A DNA stretch of 24,148 bases from Lachnospiraceae bacterium (lineage in GTDB: Bacteria; Bacillota; Clostridia; Lachnospirales; Lachnospiraceae), in assembly GCA_003520105.1 (NCBI GenBank), contig DOVL01000012.1:1-24148 (forward strand). Direction: 5' to 3'. How positions within the stretch are numbered: position 1 is the first letter of the stretch; each line of letters opens with the position of its first letter. The notes beneath the pieces were generated by a model that saw only the letters and a program-made list of their open reading frames with translations, was not told the origin of the DNA and did no database searches. The translations under genes and the position numbers were made by a program. Positions 8,910-16,343 of the stretch are shown here, in pieces.

Positions 8910-10127
8910 TTACTCTGTGATCTCAGCAATAGTTTCCTTCATTATCTCGAATGCCTTATCGCAGTCTTCCTTAGACGCAATAAGCGGAGGCACGAGACGT
9001 ACCACTGAAGGTCTTACTGCAGTCATGAGAAGGTATTTCTTCTCTGCGCAAGTATATTTAAGCTGATTAGCGATCGGAACATCAAATTCAATTCCGTTGA
9101 TAAGTCCGACACCTCTGATTTCCTTAACATGAGGAAGTTCTGCTGCCTTCTCACGGAAATACTTGCCAACTTCCTTTGCATTCTGCGGAAGCTTCTTCTC
9201 GAGAAGCTCTTCAATCTGAGCGTAAGCCGCCGCACAGCAAACCGGATTTCCTCCGAAAGTTGTACCGTGAGCTCCCGGTCCGAATGTATTCATGATTTTC
9301 TCTGATGAACACATTGCACCGATAGGCATTCCGCCGCCCATAGCCTTGGCCATGGTAACTATATCAGGCTTTACACCGTAGGTCATATAGGCCATAATCT
9401 CACCTGTACGTCCCCAGCCGGTCTGAACTTCATCAAATATAAGAAGCATACCCTTCTCATCACAGAGCTTTCTCAGACCCTCGAGGAATTCTTTATCAGC
9501 CGGATAAACACCGCCTTCGCCCTGAACAGGCTCTACCATAATAGCAATTACATCATCAGTTGCAGCCTCTTTAAATGCTCCGAGGTTATTGAACTCAGCA
9601 TATTTGAAGCCCGGTGTCAGCGGATCAAAGCCCTTCTGGATCGCACTATCAGGCTGTCCTGTTGCAGCAAGTGTTCCGAGTGTTCTTCCGTGGAAGCTGT
9701 TAAGTGCAGTTACTATCTTATATCTGTCAGGTCCGAAGTTATCAACTCCATATTTACGTGCAAGCTTGATAGCTGCTTCGTTGGCCTCTGCACCACTGTT
9801 CTGGAACTGGATCTTCTCCATTCCGATAGTCTCGCAGATAAGCTTTGCAAGCATAATCTGAGGGATCGTGTAGCAGTAATTTGATGAATGAACCATCTCA
9901 TCGATCTGCTGCTTAACATAGGCAGAAACTCTCTCGTTGCAGTGTCCTGCAGCATTTACGGCTATACCACCGAGGAAGTCGAGATACGCATTGCCTTCCT
10001 CATCATATATATACATTCCTTTAGCTTTTTCAGCGATGAAATCAAAGCGCGGAAACTGCTCGTTCATGTATTTCTTGGCGGTTTCCTCAAGTTCTGCTTT
10101 GTTCATGCCTGTATCTTTCATATTCAT
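8910..10127 (-). CDS. argD: Acetylornithine aminotransferase family (class III PLP transaminase)
   Basis: ArgD-type enzymes transfer an amino group from glutamate to N-acetylglutamate semialdehyde in arginine synthesis, using PLP. The product (405 residues from the chosen start) shows the full class III pattern: YIYDEEGNAYLDFLGGIAVNAAGH, NSGAEANEAAIKLARKY, SFHGRTLGTLAATGQ, MVEPVQGEGG, IFDEVQTGWGRTG and the PLP-lysine segment TMAKAMGGGMPIGA (about residue 260), with GTTFGGNPV near the phosphate site. I chose the ATG at 10127 because GGATGGTGA precedes it by six bases; an in-frame ATG four codons earlier overlaps that site. It lies 36 bp after tex. No other arg gene is in view, so a related specificity (ornithine or GABA transamination) cannot be excluded, but the sequence resembles ArgD most. 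Confidence 0.88.
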   Translation of the reverse strand: MNMKDTGMNKAELEETAKKYMNEQFPRFDFIAEKAKGMYIYDEEGNAYLDFLGGIAVNAAGHCNERVSAYVKQQIDEMVHSSNYCYTIPQIMLAKLICETIGMEKIQFQNSGAEANEAAIKLARKYGVDNFGPDRYKIVTALNSFHGRTLGTLAATGQPDSAIQKGFDPLTPGFKYAEFNNLGAFKEAATDDVIAIMVEPVQGEGGVYPADKEFLEGLRKLCDEKGMLLIFDEVQTGWGRTGEIMAYMTYGVKPDIVTMAKAMGGGMPIGAMCSSEKIMNTFGPGAHGTTFGGNPVCCAAAYAQIEELLEKKLPQNAKEVGKYFREKAAELPHVKEIRGVGLINGIEFDVPIANQLKYTCAEKKYLLMTAVRPSVVRLVPPLIASKEDCDKAFEIMKETIAEITE

Positions 10128-10163
10128 AAAAATCACCATCCTAAGACATAATATATTAGTATA

Positions 10164-12305
10164 CTATAATATCATCGTCAGTGCAATTCTCTTCTTATTT
10201 ATGTCAACCGAAAGAACTTTGACTTCCACGATGTCGCCGACTTTGACAACATCGAGTGGATGCTTAACGAATTTCTTGTTTGTAAGCTGAGAGATGTGAA
10301 CAAGTCCATCCTGATGAACTCCGATATCGACGAAGGCACCGAAATCGATGACATTTCTGACTGTTCCCTTGAGTATCATGCCTTCCTTCAGATCCTTCAT
10401 ATCAAGAACGTCCGAACGAAGAACTACCGGTGGCATATCGGCACGAGGGTCACGTCCCGGTCTCTCAAGCTCCTTGATGATATCCTTAAGGGTTGGCTCA
10501 CCGACACCTATTTCCTCTGCTGTCTTCTTGAAATCATTTAAGAAGATAACCTTATCCTTCTTGCCGATGTCTTCCTTGGACAGACTGCATTTCTTCAGAA
10601 GCTTTTCAGCTGCTTCATAGCTTTCCGGATGCACGCCTGTATTATCGAAAGGATCAGTACCGTTTGCAATTCTCATGAAGCCCGCGCACTGCTCGTAAGC
10701 CTTTGGTCCGAGCTTAGGAACCTTAAGAAGCTCTTTACGGTTTTTAAATGCACCGTTCTCTTCTCTGTATGCAACTATATTTTTAGCGATAGTCTTGTTG
10801 ATGCCGGAAATATATTCCATAAGCGGAGCCGAAGCTGTATTCAGATCTACTCCGACGCTGTTAACACAGTCCTCAACGACCGCACCGAGTCTCTCTCCAA
10901 GCTTCTTCTGGTTCATATCATGCTGATACTGACCAACACCGATAGCCTTAGGATCGATCTTAACAAGCTCTGCAAGAGGATCCTGAATACGTCTTGCGAT
11001 AGATGCAGCACTTCTCTGTCCAACGTCAAAATTTGGGAATTCTTCTGTTGCAAGCTTACTTGCCGAATAAACCGAAGCACCTGCCTCATTGGTTATGGCA
11101 TAGCTTACACCTCCACCGATCTCGCTGATGATCTCCGCAACTATCTGCTCAGACTCACGGCTGGCAGTACCATTTCCGATGGAAATAAGTGAAATATGAT
11201 ATTTCTTGATAAGCTGCTTAACCTTCTCCTTAGCCGCTCTTATCTTGAGATCATTTGTTGGTGCCGTAGGATAAACCACAGCTGTATCAAGAACCTTTCC
11301 TGTTGCATCTACTACGGCAAGCTTACAACCGGTTCTGAATGCCGGATCCCATCCGAGAACATTTCTTCCTGCAACAGGAGGCTGCATAAGAAGCTGCTCG
11401 AGATTCTTGCCAAATACGGTTATCGCGCTGTCCTCAGCTGTTTCTGAAAGCTCGTTTCTGATATCTCTCTCGATTGCAGGAGCAAGAAGTCTGTCGTAGC
11501 TGTCCTTGATAGCCTTGCTGAGAAATTCATTAACAGCTTTGTTGTCTGAAATGATAACATTCTTCTCGAGATATGACTGTATCTCATCTGTCGGAGCATC
11601 AAGCTTCACGGTAAGGAACTTCTCCTTCTCACCTCTGTTAAGAGCAAGCACCTTATATCCGGCAACCTTCCTTACAGGCTCACTGTATTCATAATAATTC
11701 TCATAAACCGATTCAGCTTCCTTATCCTTGGCTGCAGATGTAAGTACACCCTTGTCAAAGGTCAGCTTTCTGATATAAGTTCTGTATTCAGCTGTATCGG
11801 ATACGTCCTCGGCAATGATATCTGAAGCTCCCGCAAGAGCATCGTCAGCCGAAAGAACCTCCTTCTCTTCGGAAATATATTTTTCAGCTTCTTTAACAAG
11901 ATCAAAGCTGCCGTTTGCAAGCATGATAGCCTGAGCAAGTGGCTCGAGACCTTTCTCCTTGGCGATCATGGCTCTGGTTCTCTTCTTCTGCTTATATGGT
12001 GCATAAAGGTCTTCAACAGCAACGAGTGTCTCGGCTGCCTCAATCTTCTTCTTAAGTTCTTCGGTCAGTTTGCCCTGTTCTTCGATTGATGCGATGACAG
12101 CTGCCTTTCTCTCCTCAAGGTTTCTGAGATATTTAAGTCTCTCATCGAGATCACGAAGCTGCTCGTCGGTAAGAGTTCCTGTTTTTTCCTTTCTGTATCT
12201 GGCGATGAACGGTACTGTATTTCCTTCGTCAAGAAGGGTTACGGCTGCGTCCACACGCCACTGCTCTACATTTAATTCCTTTGCTATAACTGCATTAATG
12301 TTCAC
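10164..12305 (-). CDS. tex: Tex family RNA-binding transcription accessory protein
   Basis: Tex is a widespread cytoplasmic nucleic-acid-binding protein thought to associate with the transcription machinery. The product (713 residues from the GTG start) follows the family order. The N-terminal helical region has VTLLDEGNTVPFIARYRKEKTGTLTDEQL and EDLYAPYKQKKRTRAMIAKEKGLEPLA. A YqgF/RNase-H-like fold starts at NVLGWDPAFRTGCKLAVVD. The helix-hairpin-helix region has GINKTIAKNIVAYREENG and VPKLGPKAYEQCAGF. The C-terminal S1 domain is GTVRNVIDFGAFVDIGVHQDGLVHISQL. I prefer GTG at 12305 (protein begins NINAVIAKELN): GGAGG sits 8 bases before it, inside the ATGGAGG of an in-frame ATG at 12320 that has no site of its own. 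It lies 18 bp after the ABC exporter genes. Confidence 0.94.
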   Translation of the reverse strand: MNINAVIAKELNVEQWRVDAAVTLLDEGNTVPFIARYRKEKTGTLTDEQLRDLDERLKYLRNLEERKAAVIASIEEQGKLTEELKKKIEAAETLVAVEDLYAPYKQKKRTRAMIAKEKGLEPLAQAIMLANGSFDLVKEAEKYISEEKEVLSADDALAGASDIIAEDVSDTAEYRTYIRKLTFDKGVLTSAAKDKEAESVYENYYEYSEPVRKVAGYKVLALNRGEKEKFLTVKLDAPTDEIQSYLEKNVIISDNKAVNEFLSKAIKDSYDRLLAPAIERDIRNELSETAEDSAITVFGKNLEQLLMQPPVAGRNVLGWDPAFRTGCKLAVVDATGKVLDTAVVYPTAPTNDLKIRAAKEKVKQLIKKYHISLISIGNGTASRESEQIVAEIISEIGGGVSYAITNEAGASVYSASKLATEEFPNFDVGQRSAASIARRIQDPLAELVKIDPKAIGVGQYQHDMNQKKLGERLGAVVEDCVNSVGVDLNTASAPLMEYISGINKTIAKNIVAYREENGAFKNRKELLKVPKLGPKAYEQCAGFMRIANGTDPFDNTGVHPESYEAAEKLLKKCSLSKEDIGKKDKVIFLNDFKKTAEEIGVGEPTLKDIIKELERPGRDPRADMPPVVLRSDVLDMKDLKEGMILKGTVRNVIDFGAFVDIGVHQDGLVHISQLTNKKFVKHPLDVVKVGDIVEVKVLSVDINKKRIALTMIL

Positions 12306-12323
12306 TTTGTTGTCCTCCATATA

Positions 12324-14057
12324 TTAACTCTGTTTATACTGACTATTAAATAGGTCTGCATAAAAGCCACCCAACTCCATTAAAGACTGATGAGTGCCTT
12401 GTTCGATGATGTTGCCGTCCTTCATGACGAGGATCATATCTGCTTCCATGATGGTTGAAAGGCGGTGGGCTACAATGAAGCTTGTACGTCCTTTCATCAA
12501 TTTGGCAAATGCTCTCTGAACACGAAGTTCGGTTCTGGTATCGATGGATGATGTTGCCTCGTCAAGAATCAGCATCGGTGGTACACGAAGCATGACTCTT
12601 GTGATACACAGAAGCTGTTTCTGTCCTTGAGACAGGCTTCCTCCATCCTCGCCAAGAACTGTATCATACCCCTGCGGCAGCCTCTTGATAAAGCTGTGTG
12701 CATGAGTTGCCTTGGCTGCGGCAATTATCTCTTCATCCGTTGCCTCCCGTCCGTAGGCTATATTTTCCTTGATGCTTGCAGCCTTGAGCCAGGTTTCCTG
12801 AAGCACCATACCATAATTATCTCTGAGACTGCTTCTCCTGATATCTCTGATATCATTGCCTTCAACCTTAATGGATCCGCTGTTTACATCATAGAATCTC
12901 ATGAGAAGGTTGATAACCGTACTCTTACCGCATCCGGTCGGTCCGACAATGGCTACTCTCATGCCCGGCATTACGAGAAGATTAAGGTTCTCGATAAGCT
13001 TTCTGTCAGGTACATATGAGAAGCTGACATTATTAAGCTCAACCCTGCCCTTAACATCCATTAATTCGACTGCATCAGTTTTGTCGGCTATTTCAGGTTC
13101 TGCATCAATTAGTTCAAATACTCTTGAAGCACAGGCAACTGCATTCTGAAGCTCGGTCACAACGCCTGATATTTCATTAAATGGCTTTGTGTATTGGTTT
13201 GCATAGCTGAGGAAGCAGGTTAGCTGTCCGACCGTAAGTCTTCCTTTAACGGCAAAGAGTGCTCCGACTATACCTACCGCGGCATAAACAAGGTTATTGA
13301 TAAATCGCGTGCTCGGATTGGTCAGTGAAGAGAAAAATGTTGCTTTAAGGCTTGTATCTGCCAATTCGTCATTTATCTCATCGAAACGTTCCACTGCCGT
13401 ATCTTCATACGAAAATGCCTGAACAACTCTTTCATTTCCCACCATCTCTTCAACCAGTCCGGTAAGAAGCGCTCTCTTCTCCGACTGTCTGATAAAAAGA
13501 TTATAGGTCTTCTTAGCTATGAATGCAGCCACAAAAAGTGAAAGCGGTGTCAGAACGACGACAACAATCGTGATCGTCACATTCAGTGTAAACATGAAAA
13601 CAAGTGTTCCGACTATCATTACAACGCCTGTAAACAGCTGTGAGAAGCCCATTAATAAGCCGTCGCTGAACTGATCGATATCACCGATTATCCTTGAAAC
13701 AAAATCACCATACTGCTTTGTGTCCAGATAAGAAAGCGGCAGACTCTGAATATGGTCAAATGCCCTTTTTCTTATATCCTTGACCACTTTATAAGTGATG
13801 TGATTGTTTATCACATTCATTATCCACTGGAATAAAGCGGCCAGCAGGATAACCACCAGCATTTTGACCAGCGTCTCCGATATGCCATCCATGTCAACAG
13901 CACCCGGACCGATGATGTAATCGATTGCATGTCCTGCCAGTATCGGAACATAAAGCTGAAGCAGTGTGGTTGCCGCCGCAGCGATCAGTGATAAAACTAT
14001 CAGCGGCATATACGGCTTCAGATATACGATTATTCGTTTATATGTTTTCTTATTCAT
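12324..14057 (-). CDS. ABC exporter half-transporter, subunit with the catalytic Walker B
   Basis: A type I ABC exporter half-transporter of 577 residues, starting MNKKTYKRIIVYLKPYMPL. A six-helix membrane domain covers about 1-320 and the nucleotide-binding domain about 340-577. The latter has Walker A GPTGCGKST (about 372-380), Q-loop VLQETWL, signature LSQGQ (about 474), Walker B LILDEATSSID with catalytic Glu (about 500) and switch His in VAHRLST (about 531). The signature departs from LSGGQ, while its partner has LSGGQ but lacks the catalytic Glu. That is the asymmetry of heterodimeric drug exporters such as BmrCD or TM287/288. The ATG at 14057 follows AGGTGG by five bases and overlaps the upstream gene's stop by 8 bp; a longer reading frame to 14156 lies within that gene and is rejected. 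The substrate is unknown. Confidence 0.93.
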   Translation of the reverse strand: MNKKTYKRIIVYLKPYMPLIVLSLIAAAATTLLQLYVPILAGHAIDYIIGPGAVDMDGISETLVKMLVVILLAALFQWIMNVINNHITYKVVKDIRKRAFDHIQSLPLSYLDTKQYGDFVSRIIGDIDQFSDGLLMGFSQLFTGVVMIVGTLVFMFTLNVTITIVVVVLTPLSLFVAAFIAKKTYNLFIRQSEKRALLTGLVEEMVGNERVVQAFSYEDTAVERFDEINDELADTSLKATFFSSLTNPSTRFINNLVYAAVGIVGALFAVKGRLTVGQLTCFLSYANQYTKPFNEISGVVTELQNAVACASRVFELIDAEPEIADKTDAVELMDVKGRVELNNVSFSYVPDRKLIENLNLLVMPGMRVAIVGPTGCGKSTVINLLMRFYDVNSGSIKVEGNDIRDIRRSSLRDNYGMVLQETWLKAASIKENIAYGREATDEEIIAAAKATHAHSFIKRLPQGYDTVLGEDGGSLSQGQKQLLCITRVMLRVPPMLILDEATSSIDTRTELRVQRAFAKLMKGRTSFIVAHRLSTIMEADMILVMKDGNIIEQGTHQSLMELGGFYADLFNSQYKQS

Positions 14058-15882
14058 TAGCGCCACCTGCCTTTCCGGCCTCGATGGCTGACTCTGACTG
14101 ATTCTGTGAAATATATATTTCCCTGTAAACCTCACATCCGGCAAGAAGCTCTTCATGAGTTCCTATACCGGCAACGCTTCCGTCATCAAGAACAACTATC
14201 TTGTCGGCGTAACGTATCGATGAAGTTCTCTGAGAAACAATGAACGTAGTCATACCCTTGGAAATATCCTTAATGGAAGCCCTGAGCTTTGCATCGGTTG
14301 CAAAATCAAGTGCCGAAGAACTGTCATCAAGGATCAGTATTTCAGGCTTTCTGACGATAGCCCTCGCAATACATAGCCTCTGCTTCTGTCCGCCCGACAG
14401 GTTTGTAGCTCCCTGATTAAGGCTGAAATTCAGTTTACCGTCCTTCTCCATTACAAAGTCATAAGACTGCGAAGCCTTAAGAGCTTCTATTATTTCTTCG
14501 TTTGAGGCGTCAGGTTTGCCCCATCTGATATTTTCCGCAATACTGCCTTTGAAGAGAACTGCCTTCTGCGGTACTATTCCGATCTTTTTTCTGAGAGCAG
14601 CCTTGCCGTAATCTCTTACGTCCCTGCCGTCGACCCTGACTTCTCCTCCGGTCACGTCGTAAAACCTTGGTATCAGATTGACCAGCGTAGTCTTACCTGA
14701 ACCGGTACCGCCTATGATACCTATCGTCTCTCCACTATAAACATCAAGATCAAGTCCCTCCAGAGAGTTCTCTCCCGAACCACTATATTTGAAGCTGACA
14801 TTTTTAAAGGAAACACGCGGCTGTTCATGATCATTATTTGTTGAAGCATCGGCTGCAGTTTTATCCTTTGCATCATTGTTTCCGGAAACACCAACAACGG
14901 TATTACCCTTAGCATCATTCTCTCCTACAAAATCAAGCGAAGACTTCTCGGCAAATACAGCCGCCACTCTGTGTCCGCAGGCTATAGCCTTGGTCGTCGT
15001 AACGATAAGGTTAGCAAGCTTGATAAGCTCGATCAGTATCTGTGACATGTAATTTACGAGAGCAACAACCTGTCCCTGAGTAAGTCCGAAGGAATCAACC
15101 CTGATAGCACCCTTATGGATGAGCGCCATCGTTCCGAAATTGATCACGACAAGAGTTACAGGATTAAGAAGTGCGGAGATATGACCGACAAAGAGCTGGC
15201 TCTTCATAAGCCCTGTTGTCGCCTCATCAAAATCCTCCATATCCTTTTTCTGATGATTAAAAGCTCTTACAACTCTCGCACCAACGAGGTTTTCTCTTGT
15301 AATAAGTGTAACCTTATCCAGCCTACCCTGGACCTTTTTATACATCGGAATGGTTGAAAATATAATTCCGAAAACTATAGCTATCAGTATCGGAAGAACA
15401 ATTGCGAAAACAACTGCTGTCTTGGCATCAACAGTAAATGCCATGATAACCGCACCAAATACAATGAACGGCGAACGTAAGAATAGTCTCAGAACCATAT
15501 TTACGCCGGTCTGCATCTGATTTACATCACTTGTCATTCGGGTAATAAGTGTGGCTGTACCGTTTTTATCAATTTCGTTATAGGAAAGGCTCATGATGTG
15601 CCTGAAAAGGTCGGCACGGAGCTCTCTGCCGAAGCCCATCGCTGCCTTTGCAGCAAAATACTGAGCTGTTATAGAACAAATAAGCCCTACAAGGGCAAGA
15701 ATAATAAGCACGCCTCCCATCTTGAAGATGTAACCCTTATCGTGTCCGATGATACCTTTATCGATCATCTTCGCAACAACCAGCGGAACAAACAGTTCAA
15801 AGGTTGCCTCGAGCATCTTGAAGAGAGGAGCCATGACAGTCTGTAATTTGTAGTTTTTCAGATATTTCAGTGTACTTTTCAT
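14050..15882 (-). CDS. ABC exporter half-transporter, subunit with a degenerate ATP site
   Basis: 610-residue type I ABC exporter half, partner of the next gene. The membrane domain covers about 1-310; the nucleotide-binding domain begins near 360. Walker A is GGTGSGKTT (about 392), the signature is canonical (NLSGGQKQ), but Walker B reads LILDDSSSALD with Asp replacing the catalytic Glu, and the switch His is Gln (IVSQRTSS). Its own ATP site is therefore predicted to bind but hydrolyse poorly, while its LSGGQ completes the partner's active site. The linker before the nucleotide domain holds two tandem 14-residue repeats (NDAKGNTVVGVSGN, NDAKDKTAADASTN). The ATG at 15882 has no ribosome site and lies only about 3 nt after the predicted transcription start. 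The N-terminus MKSTLKYLKNYK is typical, so the start is likely right. Confidence 0.93.
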   Translation of the reverse strand: MKSTLKYLKNYKLQTVMAPLFKMLEATFELFVPLVVAKMIDKGIIGHDKGYIFKMGGVLIILALVGLICSITAQYFAAKAAMGFGRELRADLFRHIMSLSYNEIDKNGTATLITRMTSDVNQMQTGVNMVLRLFLRSPFIVFGAVIMAFTVDAKTAVVFAIVLPILIAIVFGIIFSTIPMYKKVQGRLDKVTLITRENLVGARVVRAFNHQKKDMEDFDEATTGLMKSQLFVGHISALLNPVTLVVINFGTMALIHKGAIRVDSFGLTQGQVVALVNYMSQILIELIKLANLIVTTTKAIACGHRVAAVFAEKSSLDFVGENDAKGNTVVGVSGNNDAKDKTAADASTNNDHEQPRVSFKNVSFKYSGSGENSLEGLDLDVYSGETIGIIGGTGSGKTTLVNLIPRFYDVTGGEVRVDGRDVRDYGKAALRKKIGIVPQKAVLFKGSIAENIRWGKPDASNEEIIEALKASQSYDFVMEKDGKLNFSLNQGATNLSGGQKQRLCIARAIVRKPEILILDDSSSALDFATDAKLRASIKDISKGMTTFIVSQRTSSIRYADKIVVLDDGSVAGIGTHEELLAGCEVYREIYISQNQSESAIEAGKAGGANE

Positions 15883-15891
15883 AACAGTCTG

Positions 15892-15920
15892 ATTATAGCC
15901 CAGACTTGTATTATTATCAA
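15892..15920 (-). promoter_or_regulatory. Strong sigma-A promoter directly before the ABC exporter operon
   Basis: On the minus strand TTGATA (15920-15915), a 17-bp spacer and TATAAT (15897-15892) form a near-consensus promoter. Transcription should begin near 15885, only about three bases before the ATG at 15882, implying a leaderless or nearly leaderless message for the first exporter gene. Confidence 0.65.
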
Positions 15921-15942
15921 GAAGTTCTACACTTTTGCGTAT

Positions 15943-16092
15943 ACTTGGCTCATTATCTACACAAACCTTGTGTAGACGCTGACTCCGTCAGCCCACCCCT
16001 CGTGACTTCGTCACTCGGTGATGGACATTCGCCAAATGTCATCACCTGCGTGTGTACACGCGTGATGTCACTTGGCTCATTATCTACACAAA
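15943..16092. repeat. Triloop hairpin array flanked by 23-bp direct repeats
   Basis: An identical 23-bp sequence (core TTGGCTCATTATCTACAC) occurs at 15943-15965 and 16070-16092. Between them are TCTACACAA/TTGTGTAGA (15956-15976, loop ACC), GCTGAC/GTCAGC (15978-15992, loop TCC), GTGAC/GTCAC (16002-16014, loop TTC), a bulged GGTGAT-GACATT stem (16017-16046) and GCGTG/CACGC (16048-16061). No gene is present. Stem sequences differ, so this is not a CRISPR array. Only the right flank touches a T tract, belonging to the terminator at 16090-16126. Confidence 0.7.
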
Positions 16093-16176
16093 AAAAGAAG
16101 ATCCGGACTGCGGGAACCGGATCTTCATAGAATATAATGTAAGAAAAGTTTAAAGGGAGTACATAATTATCTTACG
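16089..16176 (-). ncRNA. Candidate small RNA (about 88 nt) from a palindrome-controlled promoter
   Basis: A near-consensus promoter (16183-16211) and a strong intrinsic terminator (16090-16126) face the same way on the minus strand, about 60 bp apart, with no ribosome site or credible reading frame between. The predicted RNA has two pyrimidine-rich stretches: CUCC near the 5' end, if transcription starts early enough to include it, and UACUCCCUUUAAAC, which is complementary to ribosome-binding sites of the AAAGGGAG type. This is a prediction from signals only; a premature terminator in the leader of the ABC exporter operon is the main alternative. Confidence 0.45.
16090..16126 (-). terminator. 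Intrinsic terminator upstream of the ABC exporter operon
   Basis: On the minus strand a perfect 10-bp stem (GAAGATCCGG/CCGGATCTTC, 16097-16106 and 16117-16126, 10-base loop) is followed directly by seven T residues. The plus strand has no T tract on its far side, so it acts only leftward. It lies between the minus promoter at 16183-16211 and the exporter start at 15882. Confidence 0.88.
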
Positions 16177-16179
16177 GAG

Positions 16180-16195
16180 GTTAGTATATACTAAC
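16180..16195. promoter_or_regulatory. Perfect 16-bp palindrome, candidate DtxR/MntR-family operator
   Basis: GTTAGTATATACTAAC is fully self-complementary and contains TTAG-N6-CTAA, the spacing of the TTAGG...CCTAA core of DtxR/IdeR boxes. It covers the -10 hexamer of the leftward promoter (16183-16188) and lies about 150 bp before the regulator gene. Related half-sites TTGTTAGT occur at 16218-16225 and 16276-16283. Confidence 0.65.
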
Positions 16196-16211
16196 ATGCA
16201 TTAGTTGTCAA
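16183..16211 (-). promoter_or_regulatory. Leftward sigma-A promoter overlapping the palindromic operator
   Basis: On the minus strand TTGACA (16211-16206), a 17-bp spacer and TATACT (16188-16183) give an almost ideal promoter, with a predicted start near 16175-16177. The -10 is inside the palindrome at 16180-16195, so a bound repressor would block it. It drives the short terminated transcript. Confidence 0.7.
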
Positions 16212-16242
16212 TAACTTTTGTTAGTTTTTAGAGAATTATTTA

Positions 16243-16271
16243 TTGATATGACAGCAATATAATGCTATACT
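16243..16271 (+). promoter_or_regulatory. Predicted promoter of the metal-dependent regulator gene
   Basis: TTGATA (16243-16248), a 17-bp spacer and TATACT (16266-16271) predict a start near 16278 and a leader of about 66 nt. A TTGTTAGT half-site overlaps the expected start, hinting at autoregulation, but no full palindrome lies there. Confidence 0.6.
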
Positions 16272-16343
16272 CTATTTGTTAGTGAATATCCGGCTTATTA
16301 TTTGCCAGAGGATAATAAAATTAGGATAAAACGGGGTGTTATT

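Noticed and set aside
10629..11192. 187-residue plus-strand open frame
   Set aside because: Antisense to tex, Cys/Ser-rich shadow composition and no recognisable domain.
15956..16061. Hairpin array as a CRISPR array
   Set aside because: The stems differ from one another, spacing is irregular, there is no constant repeat with unique spacers, and no cas gene is present.
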